The notes under the pieces: model-generated
Seen by the model: only the letters and a program-made list of their open reading frames with translations
Database searches by the model: none
Told to the model about the DNA's origin: nothing
Made by a program: the position numbers and the translations under genes
Assembly: GCA_017964055.1 (NCBI GenBank)
Contig: JAGCSS010000145.1
Location: forward strand, 1-10,372
Source of the DNA: Lachnospiraceae bacterium
GTDB taxonomy: Bacteria; Bacillota; Clostridia; Lachnospirales; Lachnospiraceae
Length of the DNA: 10,372 bases
Reading direction: 5' to 3'
Shown here: piece by piece, positions 1 through 6,025 of the stretch
Layout of the letters: the number at the start of each line of letters is the position of its first letter
How positions within the stretch are numbered: position 1 is the first letter of the stretch

Positions 1-1
1 A

Positions 2-364
2 CTGCTGCTGGGCAAGAAATACTACGCCTTCGGACAGTTTTCGAGGTACATCCGCCCCGGATACTGCCTCGTCGATTCGGGAGATAACACCGTAGCGGCA
101 TTCAACCCTGCGGATCAGAGCATCGTCATCGTTGCGATGAATACAAAAGAGGATGACTTAAGATGGGAGTTTGACCTGTCGGATCTCGGCAAAACTGATG
201 AATCCATGAAGATCACTGCCATCCGAACGAGCGGGACCATGGCTGACGGCGAGAACTGGGCGGACGTTTCGGAATCGGTCAATATAAGTGTAAATGCTGA
301 CGGTACTAAGTTTGAGTCAGATATTAAGGGCAGCTCGATCACGACCTTTATCATCACTCAATGA
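2..364 (+). CDS. C-terminal end of a GH30-like glycoside hydrolase (partial)
   Basis: The frame is open from the left edge and ends in TGA, giving about 120 residues of a C-terminus; the catalytic domain lies outside the window. The first residues contain YYAFGQFSRYIRPGY, which matches the conserved entry into the C-terminal beta-sandwich of GH30 enzymes (xylanases, beta-1,6-galactanases and beta-1,6-glucanases share the 'GQFSRFIRPG' signature). The rest alternates short beta strands (IVIVAMNT, WEFDL, KITAIRTSG, FESDIKGSSITTFII), as expected for that side domain. In GH30 the domain packs on the (beta/alpha)8 barrel. Substrate and secretion signal cannot be judged from this fragment. The gene ends 130 bases from the convergent chemoreceptor gene, with a shared hairpin between them. 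Another retaining glycosidase with a similar beta domain cannot be excluded. Confidence 0.75.
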   Translation: MLLGKKYYAFGQFSRYIRPGYCLVDSGDNTVAAFNPADQSIVIVAMNTKEDDLRWEFDLSDLGKTDESMKITAIRTSGTMADGENWADVSESVNISVNADGTKFESDIKGSSITTFIITQ

Positions 365-420
365 AGTTTTACTCGTCGCCGCCCGAACCGTCACTTCGGC
401 CGGTAACCATATGATAAACT

Positions 421-456
421 AAGAGCCGCCTTCGCTGTTGAGCGAAGGCGGCTCTT
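421..456. terminator. bidirectional hairpin terminator between convergent genes
   Basis: A perfect 16-bp stem (421-436 with 441-456) closes a GTTG loop. It sits 56 bases after the glycoside hydrolase stop and 38 bases after the chemoreceptor stop on the other strand. Neither side carries a long T tract: on the - strand the hairpin is followed by AGTTTATC, on the + strand by GAAAAATAGG. Position and stem strength argue for a shared terminator, more convincing for the - strand transcript. It may also protect 3' ends. Confidence 0.75.
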
Positions 457-494
457 GAAAAATAGGAAGACGGATGATTTAACTCCGGAAGTCG

Positions 495-2159
495 TCAAAG
501 TTTGAAGAATCCGAGCTCATTGTCGAGTTTTTCGGCAACTTCGTTAAGGCTGCCGGCGGCCTCGGCCAGTCCGTTGACCGTTGCGTTGAGCTCTTCCATG
601 GAAGCTCCGGTTTCCTCGGTAGAAGCCGCATTTTCCTCTGAGATCGCAGAGAGCGAACTCATGGCGTCAACGATCTGATCCTTGGATGTGTTGCATGTCT
701 TGGTAAGATCGGAGATAAGGCTTATTCCGTCTACGGTGGAGCTTACGTTGGCGATAAGGTCGTTGATCCTTTCGGTCGTATCCTGAAGGACGGAATCGGC
801 GTTGCCCTTGATCTCGGTGATCTCGTTGGTTTTCTCAAGTGCTTCCTGTGAGTACTTTAAGAGGGCCGACATCTCGTTGCGGATCTCCTGAGCTGTCTGT
901 GCCGACTCGGTGGCAAGCTTTCCGATCTCTTCCGCAACTACCGCGAAGCCGCGGCCCGCTTCGCCTGCCCTTGCTGCTTCGATGGAAGCGTTCAGTGCGA
1001 GGAGGTTGGTCTGTGAAGCTATGCTGGTGATACCGTCAACTTTTTCGTTAACGCTCTGTACGGCGTCGTTTGTGGCAGTCATTGTTTCGGAAATATCGGT
1101 TACCGAACCACTCATGGTATCCATGCTTCTCGAAAGCGACTGCAGTGCATCCGCGCTCTGTTTGGAGGCTTCGTTCATTTCAGTGGCTGTGGAAGCGAGC
1201 TGGTCCGCGCTGTCGGCAACGGTCTGTATCGCATTGGACAGCTCGATAAGGTTCTCGGTGGCGGACTGTACGGTGCCTGCCTGATCGGTAGCGCCCTTAG
1301 CCAGTTCCTGAACCGCATTCGATACGGAATCGGAAGTGTCGCTGATCTGTGACGATGTGTCCGCGAGCTCCTTTGCCTTGGTGCCGGTCGTGGCGGATGC
1401 TTCCTTGGCAGCGCCGACGATCTCCTTCAGCTTTTCGCGAAGACCGAATACATTGCCTCCGATATCGTCGATATCCTTAATCGCCGAAGCCGATCTGGTA
1501 TCCGATGTAAGATCACCGCCCGCGAGTTTGTCGACATCGGAAATGACAACTGCGATAGAGGACGAAACCTTCTTTGAGATGTAGTAGATAATTCCGGCAA
1601 AAATAACTATTGCGGCCACGATGATCAGGATGAGGATTATCAGCACGCTGCGAATGTTTGCCTTGACATGGGACTGGGGCTGACCTGCCCAGGCGGCGCC
1701 GACTACTTTGTGAGAGCCGTCATAAAGGGGCATGTAATAAACGTAATACCTTTCGTTTCCGACCTTGACACCGCCGGCGGTGACGGTCTCGCCCTTGCTG
1801 ACTCTTGCCCAGATCGCGGAATCCATCTTGGTTCCCTCGTTTCGCTCACCGTTTTCCTTAACGGTGGAGGTCATGTATCGGGTATCGCCGATGAAGATGG
1901 TCATTTCGATATCATCGCTCTTCAGCATGTCTACATAATCATGCTCATACGCGATCTCATTGCCGTGATCCAGATCGTACTGATAATATTTCCTCAGGGC
2001 GTCGGAAACGACTTTGAGCTTCTGGTAAGTGGCATCTTCCAGATTACCGGAAACGGTAACGGCAGTTGCTATGCAGGATATGATGCCTGCCAGCAATACG
2101 GGTATGAATCCTATCAGCAGAAGGACCATGGTAAGCGTTAGTTTTTTCTTTCCGTTCAT
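495..2159 (-). CDS. methyl-accepting chemotaxis protein with extracytoplasmic Cache-type sensor
   Basis: 554-residue chemoreceptor. It would bind a ligand outside the cell and control CheA kinase through CheW. Residues 1-8 are a basic N-terminus, about 9-34 the first membrane helix, 35-169 an extracytoplasmic domain of single-Cache size (with motifs such as [10 protein letters not shown] and VVGAAWAG), about 170-194 the second membrane helix, about 195-247 a HAMP-like linker, and 250-550 the long coiled-coil signalling domain. The hairpin tip at 383-412 carries the signature [18 protein letters not shown] followed by [11 protein letters not shown]. Glu/Gln-rich heptads on both sides are the likely methylation helices. 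The C-terminus ends in ELGFFKL and lacks the NWETF-type CheR tether. The ATG start is fixed by GGAGG at 2167-2171, seven bases upstream. No other chemotaxis gene lies nearby, so this is an orphan receptor locus next to a divergent LysR gene. The ligand cannot be predicted. Confidence 0.96.
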   Translation of the reverse strand: MNGKKKLTLTMVLLLIGFIPVLLAGIISCIATAVTVSGNLEDATYQKLKVVSDALRKYYQYDLDHGNEIAYEHDYVDMLKSDDIEMTIFIGDTRYMTSTVKENGERNEGTKMDSAIWARVSKGETVTAGGVKVGNERYYVYYMPLYDGSHKVVGAAWAGQPQSHVKANIRSVLIILILIIVAAIVIFAGIIYYISKKVSSSIAVVISDVDKLAGGDLTSDTRSASAIKDIDDIGGNVFGLREKLKEIVGAAKEASATTGTKAKELADTSSQISDTSDSVSNAVQELAKGATDQAGTVQSATENLIELSNAIQTVADSADQLASTATEMNEASKQSADALQSLSRSMDTMSGSVTDISETMTATNDAVQSVNEKVDGITSIASQTNLLALNASIEAARAGEAGRGFAVVAEEIGKLATESAQTAQEIRNEMSALLKYSQEALEKTNEITEIKGNADSVLQDTTERINDLIANVSSTVDGISLISDLTKTCNTSKDQIVDAMSSLSAISEENAASTEETGASMEELNATVNGLAEAAGSLNEVAEKLDNELGFFKL

Positions 2160-2231
2160 AAAAATACCTCCGTTCTCCTAGAAATATTGCAATAGTGGAT
2201 GATTTAAAAAAGAAAATGTGATATAATCTCT

Positions 2232-2261
2232 TTGAAATCTTATATTTGTCCTAATTATACA
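2232..2261 (+). promoter_or_regulatory. candidate sigma-A promoter for the LysR gene
   Basis: TTGAAA at 2232-2237 and TATACA at 2256-2261 are 18 bases apart, about 64 bases before the TTG start of the LysR-type gene. Each box matches consensus at four or five of six positions in an AT-rich gap. The -10 box lies inside an imperfect palindrome (2247-2274), as expected for an autoregulated LysR promoter. Confidence 0.5.
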
Positions 2262-2274
2262 TGATTAGTGGACA
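2247..2274. promoter_or_regulatory. imperfect palindrome, candidate LysR operator
   Basis: TGTCC (2247-2251) plus TAAT (2252-2255) are mirrored by ATTA (2264-2267), a two-base GT insertion, and GGACA (2270-2274), around an 8-base centre. Nine base pairs of dyad symmetry therefore cover both candidate -10 boxes. LysR-type regulators commonly bind dyads in the gap between themselves and a divergent target. A second perfect palindrome, ATATCGATAT, lies at 2296-2305 between this site and the LysR start. That either binds the local regulator is inference. Confidence 0.5.
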
Positions 2275-2282
2275 TATGAATA
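2254..2282 (-). promoter_or_regulatory. weak candidate promoter for the chemoreceptor gene, overlapping the LysR promoter
   Basis: Read on the - strand, 2254-2259 is a perfect TATAAT and 2277-2282 is TATTCA, a poor -35 box, 17 bases apart. A transcript from here would have a leader of about 90 bases before the chemoreceptor ATG. The -10 box overlaps the -10 box of the opposing LysR promoter, so the two would compete. The weak -35 box suggests activator dependence or a wrong call. Confidence 0.35.
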
Positions 2283-2324
2283 ATTCTATTTATTAATATC
2301 GATATATCAGAAAGGCATAACGAG

Positions 2325-3239
2325 TTGAACAATTCATTTGAGTATTACAAAGTATTCTATTATGTGGCCAGATATCTCAATATCAGCCAGGCGGCAAAGG
2401 TATTGTCGACAGGGCAGCCCAATGTCACCAGGACCATAAAAAAGCTGGAGAGCAGTCTGGGCTGCGAGCTGTTCGTGCGGACGAATTCGGGCGTTTTACT
2501 CACCAAGCAGGGTGAGACGCTTTTCATGCATATCAAAGAGGCATTCCGTCAGATAGACATCGGTGAGTCAAAGATCAATGAAGAGACGAGCAAGGGAGAG
2601 AGGAAGATATCCATAGGATTCACGATCGCGGCGCCTTATAATTTGATCAATTCCATTATTATCCCGTCTATCGGAGCATATGAACGGGATTACCCGCAGA
2701 CTCATCTGAAGATCGTCTGCAAACCTACGCCGGAACTGATCGATGATGTGAGCAAGGGCGCTATCGATACGGCGATAATCACTTCTTCGGACCATCAGCA
2801 TATCGGCGAGTCAAAGGAGCGTATCATTTTAAAGTTCCGGGATACCGTTATTGCGGGGAATAAATACAGAGATGCTTTTAAAGGGCCGGCTTCGGTGGAG
2901 TTTTTATCGGGATTTCCGGTCATCGGGTTTGCGGCAAATACTGAAACTTTTGCACTGTATGATCATTTCAGCGCAATAAACGGATGTGATTATCATGTGG
3001 ATATCGAAGTGCCGAACTACGATCAGGCGCTGGCCTTTGTAAAAAACAATATGGGTATCGGATGCGTGCCCGCACAGCTGGCCGCCAAAGCGATAATGAA
3101 CGGAGACATCTTTGCCGTACAGACCGTAGACCCGCTGCCGCAGAGAAGGGTATCCGTGATCAGAAATGAGGCGCTGGGCAATGCGTCCGCCGCGATACTC
3201 GAGGATTATATCATAAAGTATGCGTCGGAACATATATGA
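2325..3239 (+). CDS. LysR-type transcriptional regulator
   Basis: 304 residues, the normal size for the family. Residues 1-62 form the winged helix-turn-helix: YLNISQAAKVLSTGQPNVTR is the recognition unit, followed by the signature LESSLGCELFVRTNSGVLLTKQGE. About 65-90 is the linker helix, and 93-300 is the two-lobed effector-binding domain (ISIGFTIAAPYNLINSIIIPSI, LKIVCKPTPELIDDV, GIGCVPAQLAAKAI). The start is TTG at 2325, preceded by AGAAAGG at 2309-2315; an upstream in-frame ATG at 2277 is cut off by a TAA before this point, which supports the TTG. The gene is divergent from the chemoreceptor gene, so autoregulation and control of that receptor are plausible. The effector is unknown. No convincing terminator follows before the antisense tRNA unit. 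Confidence 0.96.
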   Translation: MNNSFEYYKVFYYVARYLNISQAAKVLSTGQPNVTRTIKKLESSLGCELFVRTNSGVLLTKQGETLFMHIKEAFRQIDIGESKINEETSKGERKISIGFTIAAPYNLINSIIIPSIGAYERDYPQTHLKIVCKPTPELIDDVSKGAIDTAIITSSDHQHIGESKERIILKFRDTVIAGNKYRDAFKGPASVEFLSGFPVIGFAANTETFALYDHFSAINGCDYHVDIEVPNYDQALAFVKNNMGIGCVPAQLAAKAIMNGDIFAVQTVDPLPQRRVSVIRNEALGNASAAILEDYIIKYASEHI

Positions 3240-3293
3240 TGCTCCTGCGGGCGGAAAGAGCGGTTCATTAGAAAAACAAATAGAAAAATGGGT

Positions 3294-3328
3294 AAAAAAA
3301 CAAGGTCCCGGAATTTCCGAAACCCTTG
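3294..3328 (-). terminator. intrinsic terminator of the tRNA-Pro unit
   Basis: On the - strand, CAAGG pairs with CCTTG and, after one bulged G, TTTCGG pairs with CCGGGA (two G-T wobbles) around an AAATT loop. Seven T residues follow (plus-strand A tract 3294-3300). It begins 12 bases past the tRNA 3' end, so it is a textbook Rho-independent terminator for that transcript. Confidence 0.9.
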
Positions 3329-3339
3329 AAAATAAAGCA

Positions 3340-3413
<74 letters not shown>

Positions 3414-3437
3414 ATTGGCTGTTAACCAAACAAAGAT

Positions 3438-3466
3438 ATTATGCACTCGCACCGGACAAAAGTCAA
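3438..3466 (-). promoter_or_regulatory. promoter of the tRNA-Pro gene
   Basis: On the - strand, TTGACT (3461-3466) and CATAAT (3438-3443) are separated by exactly 17 bases. The -10 box ends 24 bases before the mature tRNA 5' end, leaving a short leader for RNase P to remove. Five of six bases match consensus in each box. Confidence 0.88.
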
Positions 3467-3541
3467 GCAAAAACTCGGCGAATGCAAAAATCGGAATCAG
3501 TCCGACCAACTGCCCCGCAGATGGGTCCGGAAAGCCTCAAA

Positions 3542-3593
3542 AGCCTGCAAAATTCCTGTTTCAATCGGAAAAATAATGCTGGAAATGCAGGCT
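3542..3593. repeat. long-loop inverted repeat upstream of the DUF5688 gene
   Basis: AGCCTGCA (3542-3549) is mirrored perfectly by TGCAGGCT (3586-3593); inside it TTCC (3553-3556) pairs with GGAA (3581-3584) across a small asymmetric internal loop, leaving a loop of about 24 bases. It lies upstream of the candidate promoter, so it would not be in the DUF5688 transcript. On the - strand the second arm is followed by TTTTGAGG, resembling a terminator, but no - strand gene ends here. Function unknown; the rest of 3467-3601 shows nothing I recognise. Confidence 0.45.
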
Positions 3594-3601
3594 CCGTCAT
3601 G

Positions 3602-3630
3602 TTAAGATTTTACTGACAGGATTATATATT
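3602..3630 (+). promoter_or_regulatory. candidate promoter for the DUF5688 gene
   Basis: TTAAGA (3602-3607) and TATATT (3625-3630) are 17 bases apart, 42 bases before the ATG. The -35 box matches at four of six positions and the -10 box at five of six. The short leader contains a GGCCT-AAA-AGGCC hairpin (3647-3659) ending four bases before the GGGAG ribosome binding site, which could limit ribosome access. Confidence 0.45.
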
Positions 3631-3672
3631 GCTCTTCGATCTGACAGGCCTAAAAGGCCGGATGGGAGCGAT

Positions 3673-4737
3673 ATGTACAATAATGATATTTTTATTCTTG
3701 AAAATGATGTGGTTGGGAAGTACTGTGACGTGGACCACGGCTCGCCTTGCATTGTAGCCGAGTGCGACGAGTCGGTAGAGAGGTTCGAAAGTGACGATTA
3801 CAGGGATTTCGTGGCCTGCATCACGGAGCGCGTCGCCGAGAAAGCCGGACCGGCCTTTCAGGTCTCCGGAAGACGCATTCTTAAAAACAATTCGGTTACT
3901 CTTGATTCCGTGACCATTCTCCAGTCGGGCAGAGTGGTGTCCCCCAGCTTTTATCTCAACGATTACTACGACGATTACAGAGAGGGCATGCCTTCGGACG
4001 TTATCGCGGACCGGATCCTCGAGCAGTATCGCAGCTGCATGAAGGATGTTGACGATGATGTCGTCGGAGATTTCTCGTTTGCGACGATGAAAAACAGGAT
4101 CGTATTCAAACTGATAAACTATGAGATGAATAAGGCCCTGCTCGAGGACACCCCGCATATCAGATATCTGGACCTTGCGGTGATATTCTGCTGTCTGGTC
4201 AAGGTGGACAAGTGCGGCATGGGTACCATACGCATCACGAACGAGCACTGCGCGAACTGGGGAGTCGGAGTGGATGATCTAAAGCGCTGTGCTTTTGAAA
4301 ATGCGCCCTATATCATGCCGCATTCCTTTAAAAATATCTTCTGCCTGCTGGCTGAGATACTGCTCGATGAGACTGATATGTGCTCCGGCACGGCGCATGA
4401 CAGGGAGGTCATCAGGGATATCATAGATTCCCTCGAGAGCGACAGTTCCCCGAAAAAGGGCAACTCGGTCTATGTCCTTACGACTCCCAACCGTATCAAC
4501 GGCGCGGCATGCCTGTTGTATGAGAATCTTCTCGAGCAGATCAGGGAGAAGCTCGGCTCGGGCTTTTTCATACTGCCCAGCTCCGTGCATGAGGTGATCA
4601 TTGTGCCCGATACACAGGAGAACGGCAGAGCGATATTTGAGAACATGGTTCCCGAGGTCAACCGTGAGCAGGTGCCTGTCTGCGATGTCCTTTCCGACAG
4701 GGTTTATCACTATCCCGAGGACGATTTTAAGATATGA
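3673..4737 (+). CDS. DUF5688-type protein of unknown function
   Basis: 354-residue acidic, soluble-looking protein with no signal peptide or membrane helix. I assign DUF5688 from three blocks typical of that family: the N-terminal VSGRRILKNNSVTLDSVTI (65-83) followed by PSFYLNDYYDDYREGMPSD (91-109); a central RIVFKLINYEMNKALLEDTP (142-161) with YLDLAVIFCCLV; and the C-terminal SVYVLTTPNRINGAACLLY (265-283) with FILPSSVHEVIIVPD (299-313). No catalytic motif of a known enzyme class is visible. Residues 1-42, rich in Asp and Cys, precede the point where I would expect the family domain to begin and look like an extension. The ATG is preceded by GGGAG at 3664-3668 with a tight four-base spacer; no better start lies upstream. 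It is transcribed alone. Family members of this type are often present in several copies per genome, but no role is established. Confidence 0.78.
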   Translation: MYNNDIFILENDVVGKYCDVDHGSPCIVAECDESVERFESDDYRDFVACITERVAEKAGPAFQVSGRRILKNNSVTLDSVTILQSGRVVSPSFYLNDYYDDYREGMPSDVIADRILEQYRSCMKDVDDDVVGDFSFATMKNRIVFKLINYEMNKALLEDTPHIRYLDLAVIFCCLVKVDKCGMGTIRITNEHCANWGVGVDDLKRCAFENAPYIMPHSFKNIFCLLAEILLDETDMCSGTAHDREVIRDIIDSLESDSSPKKGNSVYVLTTPNRINGAACLLYENLLEQIREKLGSGFFILPSSVHEVIIVPDTQENGRAIFENMVPEVNREQVPVCDVLSDRVYHYPEDDFKI

Positions 4738-4775
4738 TCCGGGAGTCGGCCGGCTGCTGTTTATCATTTTTTTAG

Positions 4776-4804
4776 TTGACTTGCGCCGCGCATTGTCTTT
4801 TAAT
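4776..4804 (+). promoter_or_regulatory. sigma-A promoter of the aldo/keto reductase gene
   Basis: TTGACT (4776-4781) and TTTAAT (4799-4804) are separated by exactly 17 bases. Initiation would fall near 4811, leaving a leader of about 105 bases before the reductase start. It lies just after a T7 run (4767-4773) downstream of the DUF5688 gene, so the two genes are probably separate units. Confidence 0.75.
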
Positions 4805-4820
4805 GGTACCTAAGCAGTTT

Positions 4821-4893
4821 CCGTCAGAGGGCTGTATCCTGTGACGGAGGTGCGCGTAAGGGATGTGACTGTTTCGCCGGTCACATACCGCGC
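4821..4893 (+). promoter_or_regulatory. structured two-hairpin 5' leader of the reductase gene
   Basis: Two adjacent hairpins fill the leader between promoter and ribosome binding site. Hairpin 1: CCGTCA (4821-4826) pairs with TGACGG (4842-4847), with an inner AGG/CCT pairing (4828-4830 with 4838-4840) across a G-G mismatch and a GCTGTAT loop. Hairpin 2: GCGC (4852-4855) pairs with GCGC (4890-4893); after a GTAA bulge, GG (4860-4861) pairs with CC (4888-4889); after a G-A mismatch, ATGTGACTG (4863-4871) pairs with CGGTCACAT (4878-4886, one G-T wobble) around a TTTCGC hexaloop. The bulge and mismatch inside a long helix resemble a folded regulatory RNA. I do not recognise a known riboswitch class, and neither hairpin has a T tail, so control would be translational or by RNA stability. 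A protein-binding or purely accidental fold is possible. Confidence 0.5.
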
Positions 4894-4915
4894 AGGACTA
4901 CTATTAGGAGGACGT

Positions 4916-5911
4916 ATGATGTATATCGCAGACGAGAAACGCTACGAGAAAATGGTTTACAACAGATGCGGAAAGAGCGGTCTGATGCTCCCCGCGGTTT
5001 CGTTCGGACTCTGGCATAATTTCGGTGACACCGGCAATTACGCCAATATGGAGGAGATGTGCTTTACCGCTTTTGACAACGGTATCACGCACTTCGACCT
5101 CGCGAACAACTACGGACCGAAGCCGGGCAGCGCCGAGAAGAATTTCGGACTGATACTTAAGGAGCATTTCGCGCCCTACAGGGATGAGATGATCATCTCG
5201 ACCAAGGCCGGTTACGGCATGTGGGAGGGCCCTTACGGCGATTGGGGCAGCAGAAAGTATCTGCTCGCGAGCCTTGACGCTTCGCTGAAGCGCCTGGGAC
5301 TGGACTATGTCGATATCTTTTATCATCACAGGCCCGACCCGAACACTCCCCTCGAGGAGACGATGGGAGCTCTCGCATCGGCAGTCAGCAGCGGAAAGGC
5401 GCTGTATGTCGGACTTTCGAACTATGACGGCCCTACTCTTGAGAAGGCTTCGGCGATCCTTGATGAGCTGCATGTTCCGTTCATCATCAATCAGAACTGC
5501 TACAACATCCTGAACAGGACCGTTGAGAACAACGGACTTAAGGACACTTCCGAGAGACTCGGGAAGGGTATCATCTGCTTCTCGCCTCTGGCACAGGGCA
5601 GACTTACGGACAAGTATCTTAACGGCATACCTGCCGACAGCAGGATAAAGACCGACGGACGTTTCCTGAGAGAGTCGGATGTCACGGGTGAGAAGCTCGA
5701 GGGCATCAGGAAGTTAAACGACCTGGCCGCATCGAGAGGACAGACTCTCGCCGAGATGGCGCTGGCATGGCTGCTCCACGATAATGCTATCACGAGTGTT
5801 CTGGCGGGAGCTTCAAAGCCTTCGCAGATCCTCGACAATATCAAAGCGGTCGAGAATATTTCGTTCACCGATGAGGAACTGAAACTGATCAACGAGTATT
5901 CACGCGACTGA
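4916..5911 (+). CDS. yghZ: aldo/keto reductase, YghZ/Gpr type (L-glyceraldehyde 3-phosphate reductase-like)
   Basis: 331-residue NADPH-dependent aldo/keto reductase. It resembles E. coli YghZ (Gpr) along its whole length, including RYEKM-YNRCGKSGLMLPA at the N-terminus, GLWHNFG, ITHFDLANNYGPKPGSAE, RDEMIISTKAGYGMW and GSRKYLLASLD. The catalytic tetrad is visible: Asp61, Tyr66, Lys97 and His138 (in FYHHR). The C-terminal NADP-binding region is present (SVLAGASKPSQILDNIKAV, 294-312). E. coli Gpr reduces L-glyceraldehyde 3-phosphate and other short aldehydes such as methylglyoxal; the same role here is inferred. AGGAGG (4906-4911) lies before two consecutive ATGs at 4916 and 4919, and either could be used; the second has the better spacing (7 against 4 bases). 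A GTG at 4841 is in frame but lies inside the structured leader and has no suitable spacing. The gene is monocistronic, between its own promoter and a strong terminator. Confidence 0.93.
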   Translation: MMYIADEKRYEKMVYNRCGKSGLMLPAVSFGLWHNFGDTGNYANMEEMCFTAFDNGITHFDLANNYGPKPGSAEKNFGLILKEHFAPYRDEMIISTKAGYGMWEGPYGDWGSRKYLLASLDASLKRLGLDYVDIFYHHRPDPNTPLEETMGALASAVSSGKALYVGLSNYDGPTLEKASAILDELHVPFIINQNCYNILNRTVENNGLKDTSERLGKGIICFSPLAQGRLTDKYLNGIPADSRIKTDGRFLRESDVTGEKLEGIRKLNDLAASRGQTLAEMALAWLLHDNAITSVLAGASKPSQILDNIKAVENISFTDEELKLINEYSRD

Positions 5912-5940
5912 TGATACTTAAACCATATTATGGACAAAAG

Positions 5941-5974
5941 AACCGCCGTACTGCGATGCAGTGCGGCGGTTTTT
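5941..5974. terminator. intrinsic terminator after the aldo/keto reductase gene, probably shared with the convergent Mur ligase gene
   Basis: A 14-bp stem (5941-5954 with 5958-5971, one G-T wobble) with a GAT loop runs directly into TTTTTATTTTC on the + strand, 29 bases after the reductase stop. On the - strand the stem is followed by CTTTTGTCC, so it may also end the convergent Mur ligase transcript. A second GC-rich hairpin (GCCGGC at 5982-5987 with GCCGGC at 5999-6004) stands between it and the ligase stop. Confidence 0.92.
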
Positions 5975-6025
5975 ATTTTCGGCCGGCAGGACAGTGCCGC
6001 CGGCGTGTCTTCAGTTTTTGTCTGT

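Noticed and set aside
2290..2340. TCGATAT on the - strand resembling a sigma-28 (motility) -10 box for the chemoreceptor gene
   Set aside because: No TAAA-like -35 element lies at the required spacing, and the match is part of the ATATCGATAT palindrome.
3622..4248. Long open frame antisense to the DUF5688 gene
   Set aside because: It mirrors a real gene with a ribosome binding site and family motifs; its own translation shows no family features. The same holds for antisense frames at 4279-4767, 4904-5473 and 9086-9664.
4744..4773. Possible terminator after the DUF5688 gene (AGTCGGCCGGCT followed by a T7 run)
   Set aside because: Only about four base pairs can form around a usable loop, and the T run is 12 bases away, so it is too weak to list as a terminator.
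4841..4915. GTG at 4841 as a start giving 25 extra residues on the aldo/keto reductase
   Set aside because: The extra residues do not belong to the YghZ family N-terminus, the stretch folds into leader hairpins, and AGGAGG at 4906-4911 points to 4916 or 4919.
5982..6004. GCCGGC inverted repeat just past the Mur ligase stop as a separate terminator
   Set aside because: On the - strand it is followed by CGAAAATAAAAA with no T tract; the neighbouring 5941-5974 hairpin is the better candidate.
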